A DNA stretch of 64,000 nt from Amycolatopsis albispora (GCF_003312875.1 NZ_CP015163.1:7564001-7628000), one strand, 5' to 3'. Positions 9,302 to 18,004 are shown, counted from the first letter of the stretch. The notes: generated by a model from the letters alone, not told the origin. Numbers and translations: made by a program.

Positions 9302-9331
9302 CACTGGGTGACCAGGGCACAATGTGCTGTC

Positions 9332-10198
9332 GTGCACCCCAAGTATGGCGATGAGCTCGCCGTCGTGGTCGTGACCTACTTCCCCGGCGAGACACTGGAA
9401 CCGTTCCTCGACACGCTCGAAAAGGCCACCGCGCGCGACGTGCGGGTGGTGCTGGCCGACAACGACACGGCCCCTTCGGACGAGTCGCTCGACCGGGCCG
9501 CCCAGCGGGACAACGTGCACCTGCTGCGCATCGGGGAGAACCTGGGCTACGGCAGCGCGGCCAACCGCGGGGTCGCCGAGCTGGACGAGCGGTACGGCTG
9601 GATCGTGATCGCCAATCCCGACCTGGAGTGGCACCCCGGCTCGCTCGACGAACTGCTCGCGGTGGCCGAGCGCTGGCCGCGTGGCGGCGCGTTCGGCCCA
9701 CTGATCCAGGAACCGGACGGCACGGTCTACCCGTCGGCGCGGCTGCTGCCCTCGCTCGGCCGCGGCATCGGGCACGCCGCGCTGGGCAAGATCTGGTCCG
9801 GCAACCCGTGGACCAGGCAGTACCGGCAGGAGACCGCAAAGCCGGCCGAGCGGACGTCGGGCTGGCTCTCGGGTTCGTGCCAGCTGATCCGGCGTGAGGC
9901 GTGGGACTCCGTCGACGGCTTCGATTCGCGGTACTTCATGTACTTCGAGGACGTCGACCTCGGCGACCGGCTGGCGCGCGCGGGCTGGCTGAACGTGTAC
10001 GCGCCCTCGGCCACCGTGATGCACATCGGCGGGCAGGCGACCAAGCGCGCTTCGGCGAAGATGCTCGCCGCGCACCACGAAAGCGCCTACCGCTACCTGG
10101 CGGACCGGCACCGCGGGCTGCTGTGGAAGCCCGTGCTGGCCGCGGTCAAGCTGGGCCTGGCGGCACGGCTGAAGCTGGCCACCCTGCGCGAGCGCTGA
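9332..10198 (+). CDS. wbbL: Decaprenyl-diphospho-GlcNAc alpha-3-L-rhamnosyltransferase
   Basis: 288 residues, GT2 family, close in length and motif to mycobacterial WbbL. It adds L-rhamnose from dTDP-rhamnose to decaprenyl-PP-GlcNAc, starting the linker that joins arabinogalactan to peptidoglycan. Diagnostic segments are VVVVTYFPGETLEPFLDTL, VLADNDTAPSDE, GENLGYGSAANRG, ANPDLEW and YFMYFEDVDLGDRLARAGW. GTG 9332 is preferred over an in-frame GTG at 9308 because homology starts there; CACAAT at 9318-9323 could be its -10 box. Its donor comes from rmlB and rmlD in the same locus. Confidence 0.9.
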   Translation: MHPKYGDELAVVVVTYFPGETLEPFLDTLEKATARDVRVVLADNDTAPSDESLDRAAQRDNVHLLRIGENLGYGSAANRGVAELDERYGWIVIANPDLEWHPGSLDELLAVAERWPRGGAFGPLIQEPDGTVYPSARLLPSLGRGIGHAALGKIWSGNPWTRQYRQETAKPAERTSGWLSGSCQLIRREAWDSVDGFDSRYFMYFEDVDLGDRLARAGWLNVYAPSATVMHIGGQATKRASAKMLAAHHESAYRYLADRHRGLLWKPVLAAVKLGLAARLKLATLRER

Positions 10199-10207
10199 CC
10201 TCTGCCG

Positions 10208-10251
10208 CGCCTCGGCGGAATTGAGGGAATTCCCTAGATTCCGTCGAGGCG
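10208..10251. terminator. Bidirectional terminator-like hairpin
   Basis: Arms 10208-10221 and 10238-10251 pair over 14 positions with one G-T pair, and the loop itself contains the palindrome GGGAATTCCC. It sits between the wbbL stop and the convergent gene's 3' end, and its right arm lies inside the last codons of that gene. There is no T-run. Confidence 0.5.
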
Positions 10252-10635
10252 GCGCGAAAGGTTCGAGCGCTTGGTCTGGGTGGTGGTCGGGATCAGCCCG
10301 CCCACGTCCTGCTCCTCGATCACCGGCTCGGCTGGCTGCTCTTCGAACAGCGACGGCACCGGCATCGGCCGCGTCGGGCGGTGCCCGCGCGGGGGCTCCA
10401 GCCGCGAGGTCGGCTCGGCGCTGGCCAGGTGGTGGTCGTTGGCTTCGATGGTCGCCGCGGAGACCTTGGTGGTGCTGTCCGGGTCCTGCGCGTCGATGTC
10501 GTTGACCACGGCTCTGGGGATCTGCTGGGTGTTCGCCGCGTCCATCGGCGAGGTGGCGTCATCCGGTGTGACCACGAAAGCCCCGCGGGCCCGTGCCCGA
10601 GAAAGCAAGGCGTCCGCGCGATCGCGGGGGTCCAT
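10234..10635 (-). CDS. Conserved hypothetical protein, hydrophilic
   Basis: 133 residues, no membrane segment and no motif I recognise. It starts MDPRDRADALLSRARARGAF and has an acidic, proline-containing middle and a basic end (KRSNLSRRLDGI). A GGGAGG lies eight bases before ATG 10635. Composition suggests a largely disordered protein. It sits convergent to wbbL and divergent from manB, an arrangement I associate with related actinomycetes, so it may be a regulatory partner of the wall genes; that is speculation. The frame stays open upstream, but only this part has coding character and a ribosome site. Confidence 0.7.
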   Translation of the reverse strand: MDPRDRADALLSRARARGAFVVTPDDATSPMDAANTQQIPRAVVNDIDAQDPDSTTKVSAATIEANDHHLASAEPTSRLEPPRGHRPTRPMPVPSLFEEQPAEPVIEEQDVGGLIPTTTQTKRSNLSRRLDGI

Positions 10636-10782
10636 CCCCTCGGCCTCCCGACTAACCCGAGGCCCTCTCCAACCGGGGCCGCCTGTGTGCTGTCTAGGGT
10701 AGGCCCTCCGGGCCGCTCGCGTCAGCGTTTCCGGCGGTTTGTCACCAGGTGTTCCGCGAATGTGGGAGGAAGGGATGCGCGC

Positions 10783-11862
10783 ATGACTGCCGCACCGGGG
10801 GTCGATGCCGTCGTGCTCGTCGGCGGCAAGGGCACGAGACTGCGGCCGCTGACCCTGTCCGCGCCGAAGCCGATGCTGCCCACCGCGGGCGTGCCCTACC
10901 TTTCCCACCTGTTCTCCCGCATCCGCGCGGCCGGGATAACGCATGTCGTGCTCGGCACCTCCTACCGGGCCGAAGTGTTCGAAGAGCACTTCGGCGACGG
11001 TTCCGCGGTGGGCCTGGAACTGGAGTACGTGGTGGAGGAAACGCCGCTGGACACCGGGGGCGCGATCCGCAACGTGCACGACCGCCTGCGCGCGGACAAC
11101 GCGGTCATCTTCAACGGCGACATCCTTTCCGGCGCGGATCTCGGCGCGCTGATCGAGCGGCACACGTCGACCGCGGCCGATGTCACCTTGCATTTGCAAC
11201 GAGTTGACGATCCGAGCCGGTTCGGTTCGGTGCCGACGGACGCGGACGGCCGGGTCACCGCGTTCCTGGAGAAAACGCCCAATCCGCCGACGGACCAGAT
11301 CAATGCCGGTTGCTACGTGTTCCGGCGATCGGTGATCGAGTCCATTCCGGCCGGGCGCCCGGTTTCGGTCGAACGCGAGACCTTTCCCGGACTGCTCGAA
11401 GCGGGCGCGCACGTGCAGGGCTTTGTGGACGCGTCGTACTGGCTCGACGTGGGTACGCCGGAGGCGTTCGTGCGCGGGTCCGCCGATCTGGTGCGCGGGG
11501 TCGCGCCCACGTCGGCGCTGCCCGGGCCGACCGGTGACGCGCTGATCCTCGAGGGCGCGAAAGTCGCCGGCGACGCCGTCGTGACCGACGGTTCGACGGT
11601 CGGTGCCGGTGCCGAAATCGGGGCGGGCGCCCGGATTTCGGGCTCGGTGCTGTTCGACGGCGCGGTGGTCGGCGCCGGTGCGGTGGTCGAGCGCTCGGTG
11701 CTCGGCAAGGGCGCGCGGGTCGGCGACGGCACCGTGTTGCGCGGGGTCGTGCTCGGCGACGGCGCGGTGGTCGGCGCGGGGTGCGAGCTGATCGACGGCG
11801 CCAGGGTGTGGCCCGGGATGACCTTGGCGGACGGGTCCGTGCGATTCTCGAGTGATGCCTGA
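10783..11862 (+). CDS. manB: Mannose-1-phosphate guanylyltransferase
   Basis: 359 residues, the length of the M. tuberculosis enzyme (Rv3264c). It makes GDP-mannose from mannose-1-phosphate and GTP. The N-terminal VLVGGKGTRLRPLT is the nucleotidyltransferase signature, PKPML supplies the conserved lysine, and the C-terminal third is a left-handed beta helix of hexapeptides (GAGAEIGAGARISGSV). GGGAGGAAGGG ends eight bases before ATG 10783. Its place after wbbL is conserved in mycobacteria. Overlap with the DNA glycosylase gene suggests co-translation. By sequence alone it could be called a glucose-1-phosphate thymidylyl- or guanylyltransferase; synteny favours mannose. Confidence 0.88.
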   Translation: MTAAPGVDAVVLVGGKGTRLRPLTLSAPKPMLPTAGVPYLSHLFSRIRAAGITHVVLGTSYRAEVFEEHFGDGSAVGLELEYVVEETPLDTGGAIRNVHDRLRADNAVIFNGDILSGADLGALIERHTSTAADVTLHLQRVDDPSRFGSVPTDADGRVTAFLEKTPNPPTDQINAGCYVFRRSVIESIPAGRPVSVERETFPGLLEAGAHVQGFVDASYWLDVGTPEAFVRGSADLVRGVAPTSALPGPTGDALILEGAKVAGDAVVTDGSTVGAGAEIGAGARISGSVLFDGAVVGAGAVVERSVLGKGARVGDGTVLRGVVLGDGAVVGAGCELIDGARVWPGMTLADGSVRFSSDA

Positions 11863-12763
11863 TTCACGCCGGTGGCGCCCGTCGTATGCGCTGGACTTCC
11901 GGCGGGTGCTGGCGCCGCTGCGGCGTGGGCCCGGGGATCCGGCGGTGCACTGGGACGCGCCGGGCCGGGTGTGGCTGACCGCGAACACCGCGGACGGCCC
12001 CGGCACGCTCGGCCTGCGGCGGCTGGCGGACGGTGAGTTCGAGGCGGTGGCGTGGGGTGCGGGCGCGGCGATCCTGCTCGACGGCGTGCCCTCCTTGCTC
12101 GGCGCGTCCGACGACGATTCGGGTTTTGTCGCGCACCACGACGTGATCGCGGACGCGCGGCACCGGCGGCCGGGCCTGCGGTTGCCGTCGACCGGGCGGG
12201 TGTGGGACGCGCTGGTGCCCGCGGTGCTGGAGCAGAAGGTGACCGGGATCGAGGCGCACCGGTCGTGGCGCGAGCTGTGCCGGTGGTTCGGCGAACCGGC
12301 GCCGGGCCCGGCGCCCGCGCAGCTGCGGGTGCCGCCGACGCCGACCGCGATTCGGTCCATTCCGGACTGGAAGTGGCATCAGGCGGGCGTGGACCTCAAG
12401 CGCCGCACGGCTTTGGTCGCCGCGGCCGGGGTAGCCCACCAGCTGGAGCGGGCGGCTTCGCTGCGGGGCGCGGAGGGCCGCGCGCTGCTGCGGAAGGTGC
12501 CCGGCATCGGCGTGTGGACGGCCGCCGAAATCGCCCAGCGCGCCTGGGGCGATCCGGACGCGGTCAGCTTCGGAGACTTCCACATCCCGTCGATCGTGGG
12601 CTACGCCCTGGTCGGCCGGGCACTGGACGACCAGGGCATGGCGGAGGTGCTGGCGCCGTACGCGCCGCAACGCCAGCGGGCCGTGCGCTACCTGGAAGCC
12701 GCGGGCGTGACGCGACCGCGATTCGGCCCGCGGATGCCCATCCGGGACTACCGCGCGCTCTAG
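11852..12763 (+). CDS. DNA-3-methyladenine glycosylase II-type (HhH-GPD) protein
   Basis: 303 residues. It belongs to the AlkA-like helix-hairpin-helix glycosylases that excise alkylated bases. LLRKVPGIGVWTAAEIAQ is the hairpin-helix element, and the following VSFGDFHI holds the aspartate at the place of the catalytic Asp of AlkA. The N-terminal third (SYALDFRRVL) resembles the AlkA N-terminal fold. GTG 11852 or ATG 11855 may start the protein; both lie inside the end of manB. The gene ends exactly where hairpin copy 2 begins. A second, unrelated glycosylase (tag) lies at 38048. Confidence 0.83.
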   Translation: MMPDSRRWRPSYALDFRRVLAPLRRGPGDPAVHWDAPGRVWLTANTADGPGTLGLRRLADGEFEAVAWGAGAAILLDGVPSLLGASDDDSGFVAHHDVIADARHRRPGLRLPSTGRVWDALVPAVLEQKVTGIEAHRSWRELCRWFGEPAPGPAPAQLRVPPTPTAIRSIPDWKWHQAGVDLKRRTALVAAAGVAHQLERAASLRGAEGRALLRKVPGIGVWTAAEIAQRAWGDPDAVSFGDFHIPSIVGYALVGRALDDQGMAEVLAPYAPQRQRAVRYLEAAGVTRPRFGPRMPIRDYRAL

Positions 12764-12827
12764 CCAGTGTCACGAATGTGGCTTTCGAGACGTTTCGCGT
12801 CTCGAAAGCCACATTCGTGACACTGGC
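12763..12827. repeat. Dispersed hairpin element, copy 2
   Basis: The longest copy: perfect 30-base arms (12763-12792 and 12798-12827) around the loop TTTCG. The first arm begins in the stop codon of the glycosylase gene; the convergent small gene ends at 12835. The core arm is identical to copy 1 and the extra outer pairs are private to this copy. Confidence 0.9.
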
Positions 12828-12834
12828 GCGAGGG

Positions 12835-13047
12835 TTACTGGCCGTACGGCGGGCCCGGCGGGTTCTGGCCGGGCGGGTACTGACCCGGCGGGTACTGGCC
12901 GGGTGGGTACTGGCCCGGCGGCGGGTACTGGGGCGGGTACTGCTGCATCTGCGTTTTCTTCTGGTTGTTCAGCACCAGCACGATCGCCAGCACCACCCCG
13001 CCGATCGCGAGCAACGCGATCACGATCACCAGCACCAGGGAAATCAT
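12835..13047 (-). CDS. Small single-pass membrane protein with PPGQY repeats
   Basis: 70 residues. An N-terminal hydrophobic helix (MISLVLVIVIALLAIGGVVL) is followed by a short basic stretch and a proline-rich tail of repeated PPGQYPPGQ units. ATG 13047 has a good ribosome site (GGAGGGG). The tail is presumably cytoplasmic and flexible; no enzymatic function is suggested. It lies 40 bases downstream of the gntR-type gene on the same strand, so it may belong to that operon. Proline-glutamine-tyrosine tails are common in actinobacterial membrane proteins, so the repeat does not define a family. Confidence 0.72.
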   Translation of the reverse strand: MISLVLVIVIALLAIGGVVLAIVLVLNNQKKTQMQQYPPQYPPPGQYPPGQYPPGQYPPGQNPPGPPYGQ

Positions 13048-13087
13048 CGGCACCCCTCCGGTCGACTCCACGCCGAGCCTAGGCGAT

Positions 13088-13492
13088 CTACTGCGCCGGG
13101 CGCGGGGTGAACCGCGCGGCCGGGGCGGTGGCGTTGCCGCCGTCCAGCGCCGCGGACACGATCGACAGCGCTTCTCCCTGGCTGAGGCCGAGCTTGCGCA
13201 CCACGGCCGCGTAGTTCGCCGCCGCTTCCTGGGCGCGCCGCCGGTTTTGGTCACCGGAGGCGCCGACGAAGCTTCCCGCCCGGCCGCGGGTTTCGATCAG
13301 GCCCGCCTCCTCCAGCTCCCGGTACGCGCGCGCGATGGTGTTGGGCGCGACCCCGAGATCGGCGGCGAGCTTGCGCACGGTGGGCAGCTTCGTGCCGACC
13401 GGCAGCGTCCGGTCGTTGATCTGCCGGGCGAGCGAGGACCGAACCTGCTCGTACGGCGGCACGGGGGAGTTGGCGTCCACGCTGAGCATCAT
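13088..13492 (-). CDS. GntR family (YtrA subfamily) transcriptional regulator
   Basis: 134 residues. The N-terminal winged helix shows PPYEQVRSSLARQI, LPTVRKLAADLGVAPNTIARAYRELEEAGLI and a glycine-containing wing; the short C-terminal part of about 50 residues is the YtrA type, too small for a large ligand domain. Such regulators usually control a neighbouring ABC transporter; here the neighbours are two membrane proteins without an ATPase. It starts eight bases after the stop of the membrane gene at 13500, in one operon. The symmetrical TGTGTCA/TGACACA array at 15083-15126 is the likely binding site. Start is ATG 13492 or 13489. Confidence 0.9.
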   Translation of the reverse strand: MMLSVDANSPVPPYEQVRSSLARQINDRTLPVGTKLPTVRKLAADLGVAPNTIARAYRELEEAGLIETRGRAGSFVGASGDQNRRRAQEAAANYAAVVRKLGLSQGEALSIVSAALDGGNATAPAARFTPRPAQ

Positions 13493-13499
13493 GGTGTGC

Positions 13500-14285
13500 T
13501 CACCCTACGCTTCCCCGGTGCTTGGCCCCACGGCCGCTGACGACCCAGCACACGAGCGAAGCGACGCACAGCCCGAACAGGGTGACCCGGACGGAGACCA
13601 GATCGGTGAGGAGCATCGGCGCGAGAAAGGCGTAGGCCGCCACCGGAAGTGCCGCGCCGCGCACTTCTTCCGCGCGCAGCCGGTCGTCGACGAGCAGGGT
13701 CAGCGCGTCCACGGCCAGTGCCGGGCGGTTGAGCGCCCGGCGGGTTTGCCAGGTCATCACGCCCCCGCCGAGCAACACCACCGCGGCCAGCACCCCGCCC
13801 GCCGGTACCTCGCCCAGCGCGATCAGGCCCGCGGCCAGCCCGAGCCCGCCGAGGTAGGTCAGCACCAGCGCGCAGACCAGCCAGCCGTTGAGGAAGTCGG
13901 TCCACTTCGGCGCGACCACACGGGCGACGCGGCGGGGCAGGGTCGCCGCGACGCGCCGCTCACCGACCACCCGTAGGTGGTTGAACCAGGCGGTGACCGC
14001 GAAGGGGAGGACGCAGCACAGCAGGACGTACCCGGCGTCCGGCAGCCGAACCCCCACCATGGCCAGCGTGGCGGGCACCCCCAGCATCATCGCGGCGTAC
14101 AGGATGAGCACGGCCGGGTACCGCCTGGCGAACTCGTGGCTCCTGGCGTGCTCCCGCCCGGCCAGGCGCATCGCGATGAACCAGCTCGGCTCGGCGTGGA
14201 TGCCCTGCTTGAACAGCCAGGCCCTGGCGAACGCGAACTGGAACTGGCCCACCACGGGCGGGGCCGGGTGCGTGCTGACCATCAT
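13500..14285 (-). CDS. Multi-pass membrane protein, paralogue of the 14329 gene
   Basis: 261 residues with about six hydrophobic segments. It shares clear blocks with the protein at 14329: FARAWLFKQGIHAEPSWF, LGGLGLAAGLIALGEV and ALTLLVDDRLRAEEV. I do not recognise a named family. GGGGGAG directly precedes ATG 14285, so ATG 14282 is equally possible. The gene lies between the gntR scar (14292-14321) and the intact gntR gene. It may be an integral membrane target or a sensor partner of that regulator. Function is unknown; transporter-type annotations would be guesses. Confidence 0.82.
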   Translation of the reverse strand: MMVSTHPAPPVVGQFQFAFARAWLFKQGIHAEPSWFIAMRLAGREHARSHEFARRYPAVLILYAAMMLGVPATLAMVGVRLPDAGYVLLCCVLPFAVTAWFNHLRVVGERRVAATLPRRVARVVAPKWTDFLNGWLVCALVLTYLGGLGLAAGLIALGEVPAGGVLAAVVLLGGGVMTWQTRRALNRPALAVDALTLLVDDRLRAEEVRGAALPVAAYAFLAPMLLTDLVSVRVTLFGLCVASLVCWVVSGRGAKHRGSVG

Positions 14286-14291
14286 CTCCCC

Positions 14292-14321
14292 CGAGGACCG
14301 GACCTGCTCGTGTGGCGGCAC
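14292..14321 (-). pseudogene. Scar of a second gntR gene, 10 codons
   Basis: Thirty bases match the N-terminal coding region of the intact gntR gene (13433-13462) at 27 of 30 positions and still read VPPHEQVRSS against VPPYEQVRSS. It lies between the two paralogous membrane genes, exactly where a second regulator would be expected if the membrane-gntR pair had been duplicated and one regulator later deleted. Confidence 0.6.
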
Positions 14322-14328
14322 CTCAACC

Positions 14329-15072
14329 TCACCGCACTGACCGCAGGCCGATCGCCCAGCACACGAAGGCGGCGATCGCCAGCCCGCTGAGCACGGGCTG
14401 GAAGGTGAACGGATCGACAAAATGGGCCATCAGCCCCAGACCGGCCGCCGCCAGCGGAAAGGCCGCCCCGTGCACCGCTCCGGCGCGCAACCGGTCGTCG
14501 ACCAGCAGCGAGAGCTCGTCTTCGGCCAGCGTCGGGCGGCCGAGCGCCTGTGTCACCTGCCACGCGGTGAGGAGCAGGCAGCACAGCACCACACCGGCCA
14601 GCACGCTCCCGGTCACCACTTCGCCCACCGCGATCAGGCCCGCGGCGAGGCCGAGACCGCCGAGATCGGCGAGCACGTGCGCGCAGACGAGCCAGCCGGT
14701 GGTGAAGTCGAGCAGTTTGGGGGCGACCGGGCGGGCGGCGCGGCGCAACAGGACCGCGGTGATGCGCCGTTCCGCGGTTACCCGCGTGCGGTGGAACCAG
14801 ATGCTGCCCACCACCGCCTGGACCACGAAGGGCAGCGCGAAGGCCGCGCTGAAATCCAGCGCCTGGAGGGTCAACGTGGCCACCATCAGCGCCCCGATCA
14901 GCAGCGCCACGGTGACCCGGTGCCGGTTGAGGAAGTCCTCCCACGACGCCGGTGCCTGGCTCCACAGGCGGGTAGCGACGAACCAGGTCGGCTCGGCGTT
15001 GATGCCGCGCTTGTGCAGCCATTGCCGGGCCACGGCCACCTGGAGTTCGTACGGCGCGGGCGGTGCGAGCAT
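14329..15072 (-). CDS. Multi-pass membrane protein, first gene of the GntR module
   Basis: 247 residues with about six membrane helices, paralogous to the product at 13500 (shared blocks: KRGINAEPTWFVATRLW, DLGGLGLAAGLIAVGEV, ELSLLVDDRLRAGAV). The cytoplasmic N-terminus is short; the last helix ends near IGLRSVR. ATG 15072 follows GGGGGA; an upstream in-frame start at 15102 would be read out of the operator and is rejected. The four-half-site palindrome immediately upstream implies tight regulation of the whole minus-strand operon (two membrane genes, gntR and perhaps the small protein). Function unknown. Confidence 0.82.
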   Translation of the reverse strand: MLAPPAPYELQVAVARQWLHKRGINAEPTWFVATRLWSQAPASWEDFLNRHRVTVALLIGALMVATLTLQALDFSAAFALPFVVQAVVGSIWFHRTRVTAERRITAVLLRRAARPVAPKLLDFTTGWLVCAHVLADLGGLGLAAGLIAVGEVVTGSVLAGVVLCCLLLTAWQVTQALGRPTLAEDELSLLVDDRLRAGAVHGAAFPLAAAGLGLMAHFVDPFTFQPVLSGLAIAAFVCWAIGLRSVR

Positions 15073-15082
15073 GAATCCCCCT

Positions 15083-15126
15083 TGTGTCAGGCTCTGTGTC
15101 ACTACAATGACACAGGGTTTGACACA
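15083..15126. promoter_or_regulatory. Four-half-site palindromic operator
   Basis: TGTGTCA occurs at 15083-15089 and 15095-15101, and its reverse complement TGACACA at 15108-15114 and 15120-15126. All four are symmetrical about position 15104.5 and the like-oriented pairs are 12 bases apart. The central pair extends to CTGTGTCA-N6-TGACACAG. It lies just upstream of the membrane-protein/GntR operon and is best explained as two stacked sites for the GntR dimer. Confidence 0.72.
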
Positions 15127-15139
15127 AAAGCAACGGGGT

Positions 15140-15676
15140 TCAAGCGTGGTCGACCGCCGCGGCGATGAGTTCGGTGAGGTCTTCCGAGCCGGCCGGCAGT
15201 GCGCCGATCGGCCACCACCGGAGATCGTCGGATTCGCTGCTGCGCACGGGTTCCGCGCCTGCCGGGGCGTGCACCGCGAAACGCACGTCGAAGTGCCGTG
15301 TCGGCACGCCGAGTGAGCAGGTGATCGGGTGCACGTCGAGGTGGATCGGGTCGGTGTCGATGGTCAGGCCGCTCATGCCCGACTCCTCGGCCGCCTCGCG
15401 CAGGGCGGCTTCGGCCAGTGCGGTGTCGCCGGGCTCGCAGTGGCCGCCGAGTTGCAGCCACCGGCCCACGCGCGGGTGCAGGGTGAGCAGCACGTGCTCC
15501 CCGGTGTGGTCGAGCACCACGGCGGAGGCGGTGACGTGCCCGGCTTCGCAGGACCGCGCGCACGAATCCGCCCTGGCCGCGACAAAGCCGATGAACGCCT
15601 GCCGCAGCGATTCCTGTGCCGCGGTCGGCGCCTTCCAGCTGTCCAAAGTGGACATCGTGTCGGCGTGCAGGCTCAC
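15140..15676 (-). CDS. Nudix hydrolase
   Basis: 178 residues. The Nudix box is [20 protein letters not shown] followed by EESGM, a common variant with Asp for the first Glu and the REXXEE metal-binding core intact. The enzyme should hydrolyse a nucleoside diphosphate linked to another group; the substrate is unknown. GTG 15676 overlaps the stop of fbiB (GTGA); ATG 15655 is an alternative seven codons in. Being last in the fbiA-fbiB run it may act on an F420-related or nucleotide intermediate, but only its position supports that. Confidence 0.85.
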   Translation of the reverse strand: MSLHADTMSTLDSWKAPTAAQESLRQAFIGFVAARADSCARSCEAGHVTASAVVLDHTGEHVLLTLHPRVGRWLQLGGHCEPGDTALAEAALREAAEESGMSGLTIDTDPIHLDVHPITCSLGVPTRHFDVRFAVHAPAGAEPVRSSESDDLRWWPIGALPAGSEDLTELIAAAVDHA

Positions 15677-17013
15677 AGTTCCACCAGTCCTTCGCCGAGG
15701 TCGCGCGGCGGGCGCGGGCCGGACGGGCCGTCGAGCGGGTGGCCGATGGCGACCGCGCCCAGCGGGTGCCAGTCCTCGCCGAGCCCCAGCTGCGAGCGCA
15801 CCACGTCGGCGGAGAAGATCGTCGAGCCGACCCACAGCGAGCCGAGTCCTTCGGCCGCCAGCGAAACCAGCAGCCCCTGCACCGCGGCACCACCCGCGAC
15901 CGTGAACATGGTGCGCTCACAGGCGTTGCGGCGGTCGTCGGGATAGGTGTGCGCGCCTTCCGGCACCAGGAACGGCAGGATCAGCTCGGGCGCGGTGAAC
16001 AGCAGGTTCCCGCGTGCCAGCCGCTTTTCCACCTGCGCCGGGGTGAACCCGTCACCTTCGAGATCGGCCCGCCAGTACTCGCGCATGGCCTCCAGCAGCG
16101 CCCGCCGCCTGGCCTGGTCGCGCACCCAGATGAACCGGACCGGCCGGGTGTGGTGCGGCGCGGGCGCGGTCAGCGCGGCGCCGACCGAGCGGCGGATCAC
16201 CTCCGGCTCCACCGGCTCCTCGGTGAACGCCCGCACGGACCGGCGCACCAGCACCGCTTCGCGACGGCCCTGCGCGATGGATTCGTTGGTGCCCAGGCGG
16301 AACAGGTCGTACTCCGACGGGCGGACCAGGTCGCGCGCGGTGGACCCGTCGTCGGAGATGGCCAGCCCGCGCACCACCGCCACCGGCGTGCCGCCCAGCT
16401 TGCCCTTGACCAGGTCGGCCGCGGCGGCCAGCTCGTCGGCCACCGCGATCTCGGTGACCGCCAGCTCGTTGCCGTGCTCGTCGACCTCACCGGCGTAGGA
16501 ATGCAGCACCCGCAGCCCGGACGAGCCGATGGCGGCGTCGGTCTGCCCGACCCGCCAGGCCCGGCCCATGGTGTCGGTGATGACCACCGCGACCTCCACG
16601 CCGAGCCGCTCCCGCAGGCCGGCACGCAGCGCGAACGCCGACGCGTCCGGGTCGGCGGGCAGCAGCGCCACCTCACCCTGGTCCACATTGGACGCGTCCA
16701 CCCCGGCGGCGGCCTGCACCAGCCCGTTGCGGTTCTCGGTGATCACCGTGCGGGCGATGCGGGCGACCACGCGCACCGACTCGTCCTCGATCAGCTTGCG
16801 GCGCGCGGCGTCCCTGGCCTCGGGGTCGCGGGGCACGGAGATCAGCCGCCCCTCGATCTTCGAGACCACCTTGCTGGTCACCACCACCACGTCACCCGAG
16901 CGCAGCCAGCGCGCGGCGGCGGCGATGGCCCCGGTCAGGTCGTCACCCGGCCGGAACTCCGGCAACCCGGTGACCGGCAGTACCTCGAGCTTGGGCGAGG
17001 CGTGATCAGTCAA
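15673..17013 (-). CDS. fbiB: Bifunctional F420 biosynthesis protein FbiB
   Basis: 446 residues (M. tuberculosis FbiB has 448). The N-terminal half is an F420-0:gamma-glutamyl ligase ([38 protein letters not shown]) that adds glutamates to the coenzyme tail. The C-terminal half is an FMN-binding nitroreductase-like domain ([18 protein letters not shown]) that reduces dehydro-F420-0. The proposed start is TTG 17013, inside the end of fbiA; no ATG or GTG fits the homology better. It is coupled to fbiA upstream and to the Nudix gene downstream. Cytoplasmic. Confidence 0.94.
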   Translation of the reverse strand: MTDHASPKLEVLPVTGLPEFRPGDDLTGAIAAAARWLRSGDVVVVTSKVVSKIEGRLISVPRDPEARDAARRKLIEDESVRVVARIARTVITENRNGLVQAAAGVDASNVDQGEVALLPADPDASAFALRAGLRERLGVEVAVVITDTMGRAWRVGQTDAAIGSSGLRVLHSYAGEVDEHGNELAVTEIAVADELAAAADLVKGKLGGTPVAVVRGLAISDDGSTARDLVRPSEYDLFRLGTNESIAQGRREAVLVRRSVRAFTEEPVEPEVIRRSVGAALTAPAPHHTRPVRFIWVRDQARRRALLEAMREYWRADLEGDGFTPAQVEKRLARGNLLFTAPELILPFLVPEGAHTYPDDRRNACERTMFTVAGGAAVQGLLVSLAAEGLGSLWVGSTIFSADVVRSQLGLGEDWHPLGAVAIGHPLDGPSGPRPPRDLGEGLVEL

Positions 17014-18004
17014 CGTCCACTCCGGACAGATCCAGGGCCGCCAGCGCCATCTTCGCGGTGGCGTCCACATCGGACATCAGCAGCGGCACCGGGCGCACCG
17101 CCACGCCCGGCACGTCGGCGGTCTCACCGCGCTGGATCAGCCAGCCGTCGAGCAGGCCCTCCGAGGTCTGCCGCGAACCGTAGTGCCTGCCGACGGCCTG
17201 CGCGGAGGTCTCCACGCCGATCGCGGTCAGGCAGGCGTCGGCCATGCCGCGCAACGGTTTCCCGCCGATGATCGGCGAGATGCCGACCACGCCGGCGCTG
17301 GTCTTGCGCAGCGCGTCGCGAATGCCGGGCACGGACAGCACGGTGCCCACCGACACCACCGGGTTCGACGGCGCCAGCAGCACCGCGTCGGTCTCGGCGA
17401 TCGCGTCCAGCACACCCGGCGCGGGCGAGGACTCCTCGGCACCGACCGCGACGATCGAGTGCGCGGGGAGTTCGGCGTGGTAACGCACCCACCACTCCTG
17501 GAAGTGCAGCGCCTTGCGGCCGCCCTCCTCGTCCGGGTCGTCGACCACCACATGGGTCTCGACGCGGTCGTCGGTCATCGGCAGCAGCCGCACGCCCGGC
17601 TTCCAGCGGTCGCACAACGCCTCGGTGACCGCCGACAGCGGATACCCGGCCCGCAGCATGCGCGAGCGGATGAGGTGGGTGGCGATGTCCTTGTCGCCGA
17701 GGCCGAACCAGTCCGGCTCGGCACCGTAGGCGGCCAGTTCCGCCTTGACCGTCCAGGTCTCACCGGCGTGCCCCCAGCCGCGCGCGGTGTCGATCCCGCC
17801 GCCCAGGGTGTACATGCAGGTGTCCAGGTCCGGGCAGATGCGCAGGCCGTGCATCCACACGTCGTCCCCGGTGTTCACCAGCGCGGTGATCTCGTGCGGG
17901 GAACCGTCCGGGGCGGGACCGATCGGGGGCAGGCCGAGCGCGGCCTTCACGCCGAGCAGGAAGCGGGCGCCGCCCACCCCGCCGGCTACAACGACAACCT
18001 TCAC
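17006..18004 (-). CDS. fbiA: 2-phospho-L-lactate (phosphoenolpyruvate) transferase FbiA
   Basis: 332 residues, the expected length. FbiA joins the activated three-carbon unit to the deazaflavin Fo, giving F420-0 or its dehydro form. [18 protein letters not shown] at the N-terminus, [20 protein letters not shown] and [13 protein letters not shown] are family hallmarks. GTG 18004 overlaps the stop of the GNAT gene by four bases. With fbiB it supplies the cofactor for F420-dependent reductases; fbiC and fbiD are not in this window. Confidence 0.95.
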   Translation of the reverse strand: MKVVVVAGGVGGARFLLGVKAALGLPPIGPAPDGSPHEITALVNTGDDVWMHGLRICPDLDTCMYTLGGGIDTARGWGHAGETWTVKAELAAYGAEPDWFGLGDKDIATHLIRSRMLRAGYPLSAVTEALCDRWKPGVRLLPMTDDRVETHVVVDDPDEEGGRKALHFQEWWVRYHAELPAHSIVAVGAEESSPAPGVLDAIAETDAVLLAPSNPVVSVGTVLSVPGIRDALRKTSAGVVGISPIIGGKPLRGMADACLTAIGVETSAQAVGRHYGSRQTSEGLLDGWLIQRGETADVPGVAVRPVPLLMSDVDATAKMALAALDLSGVDVD

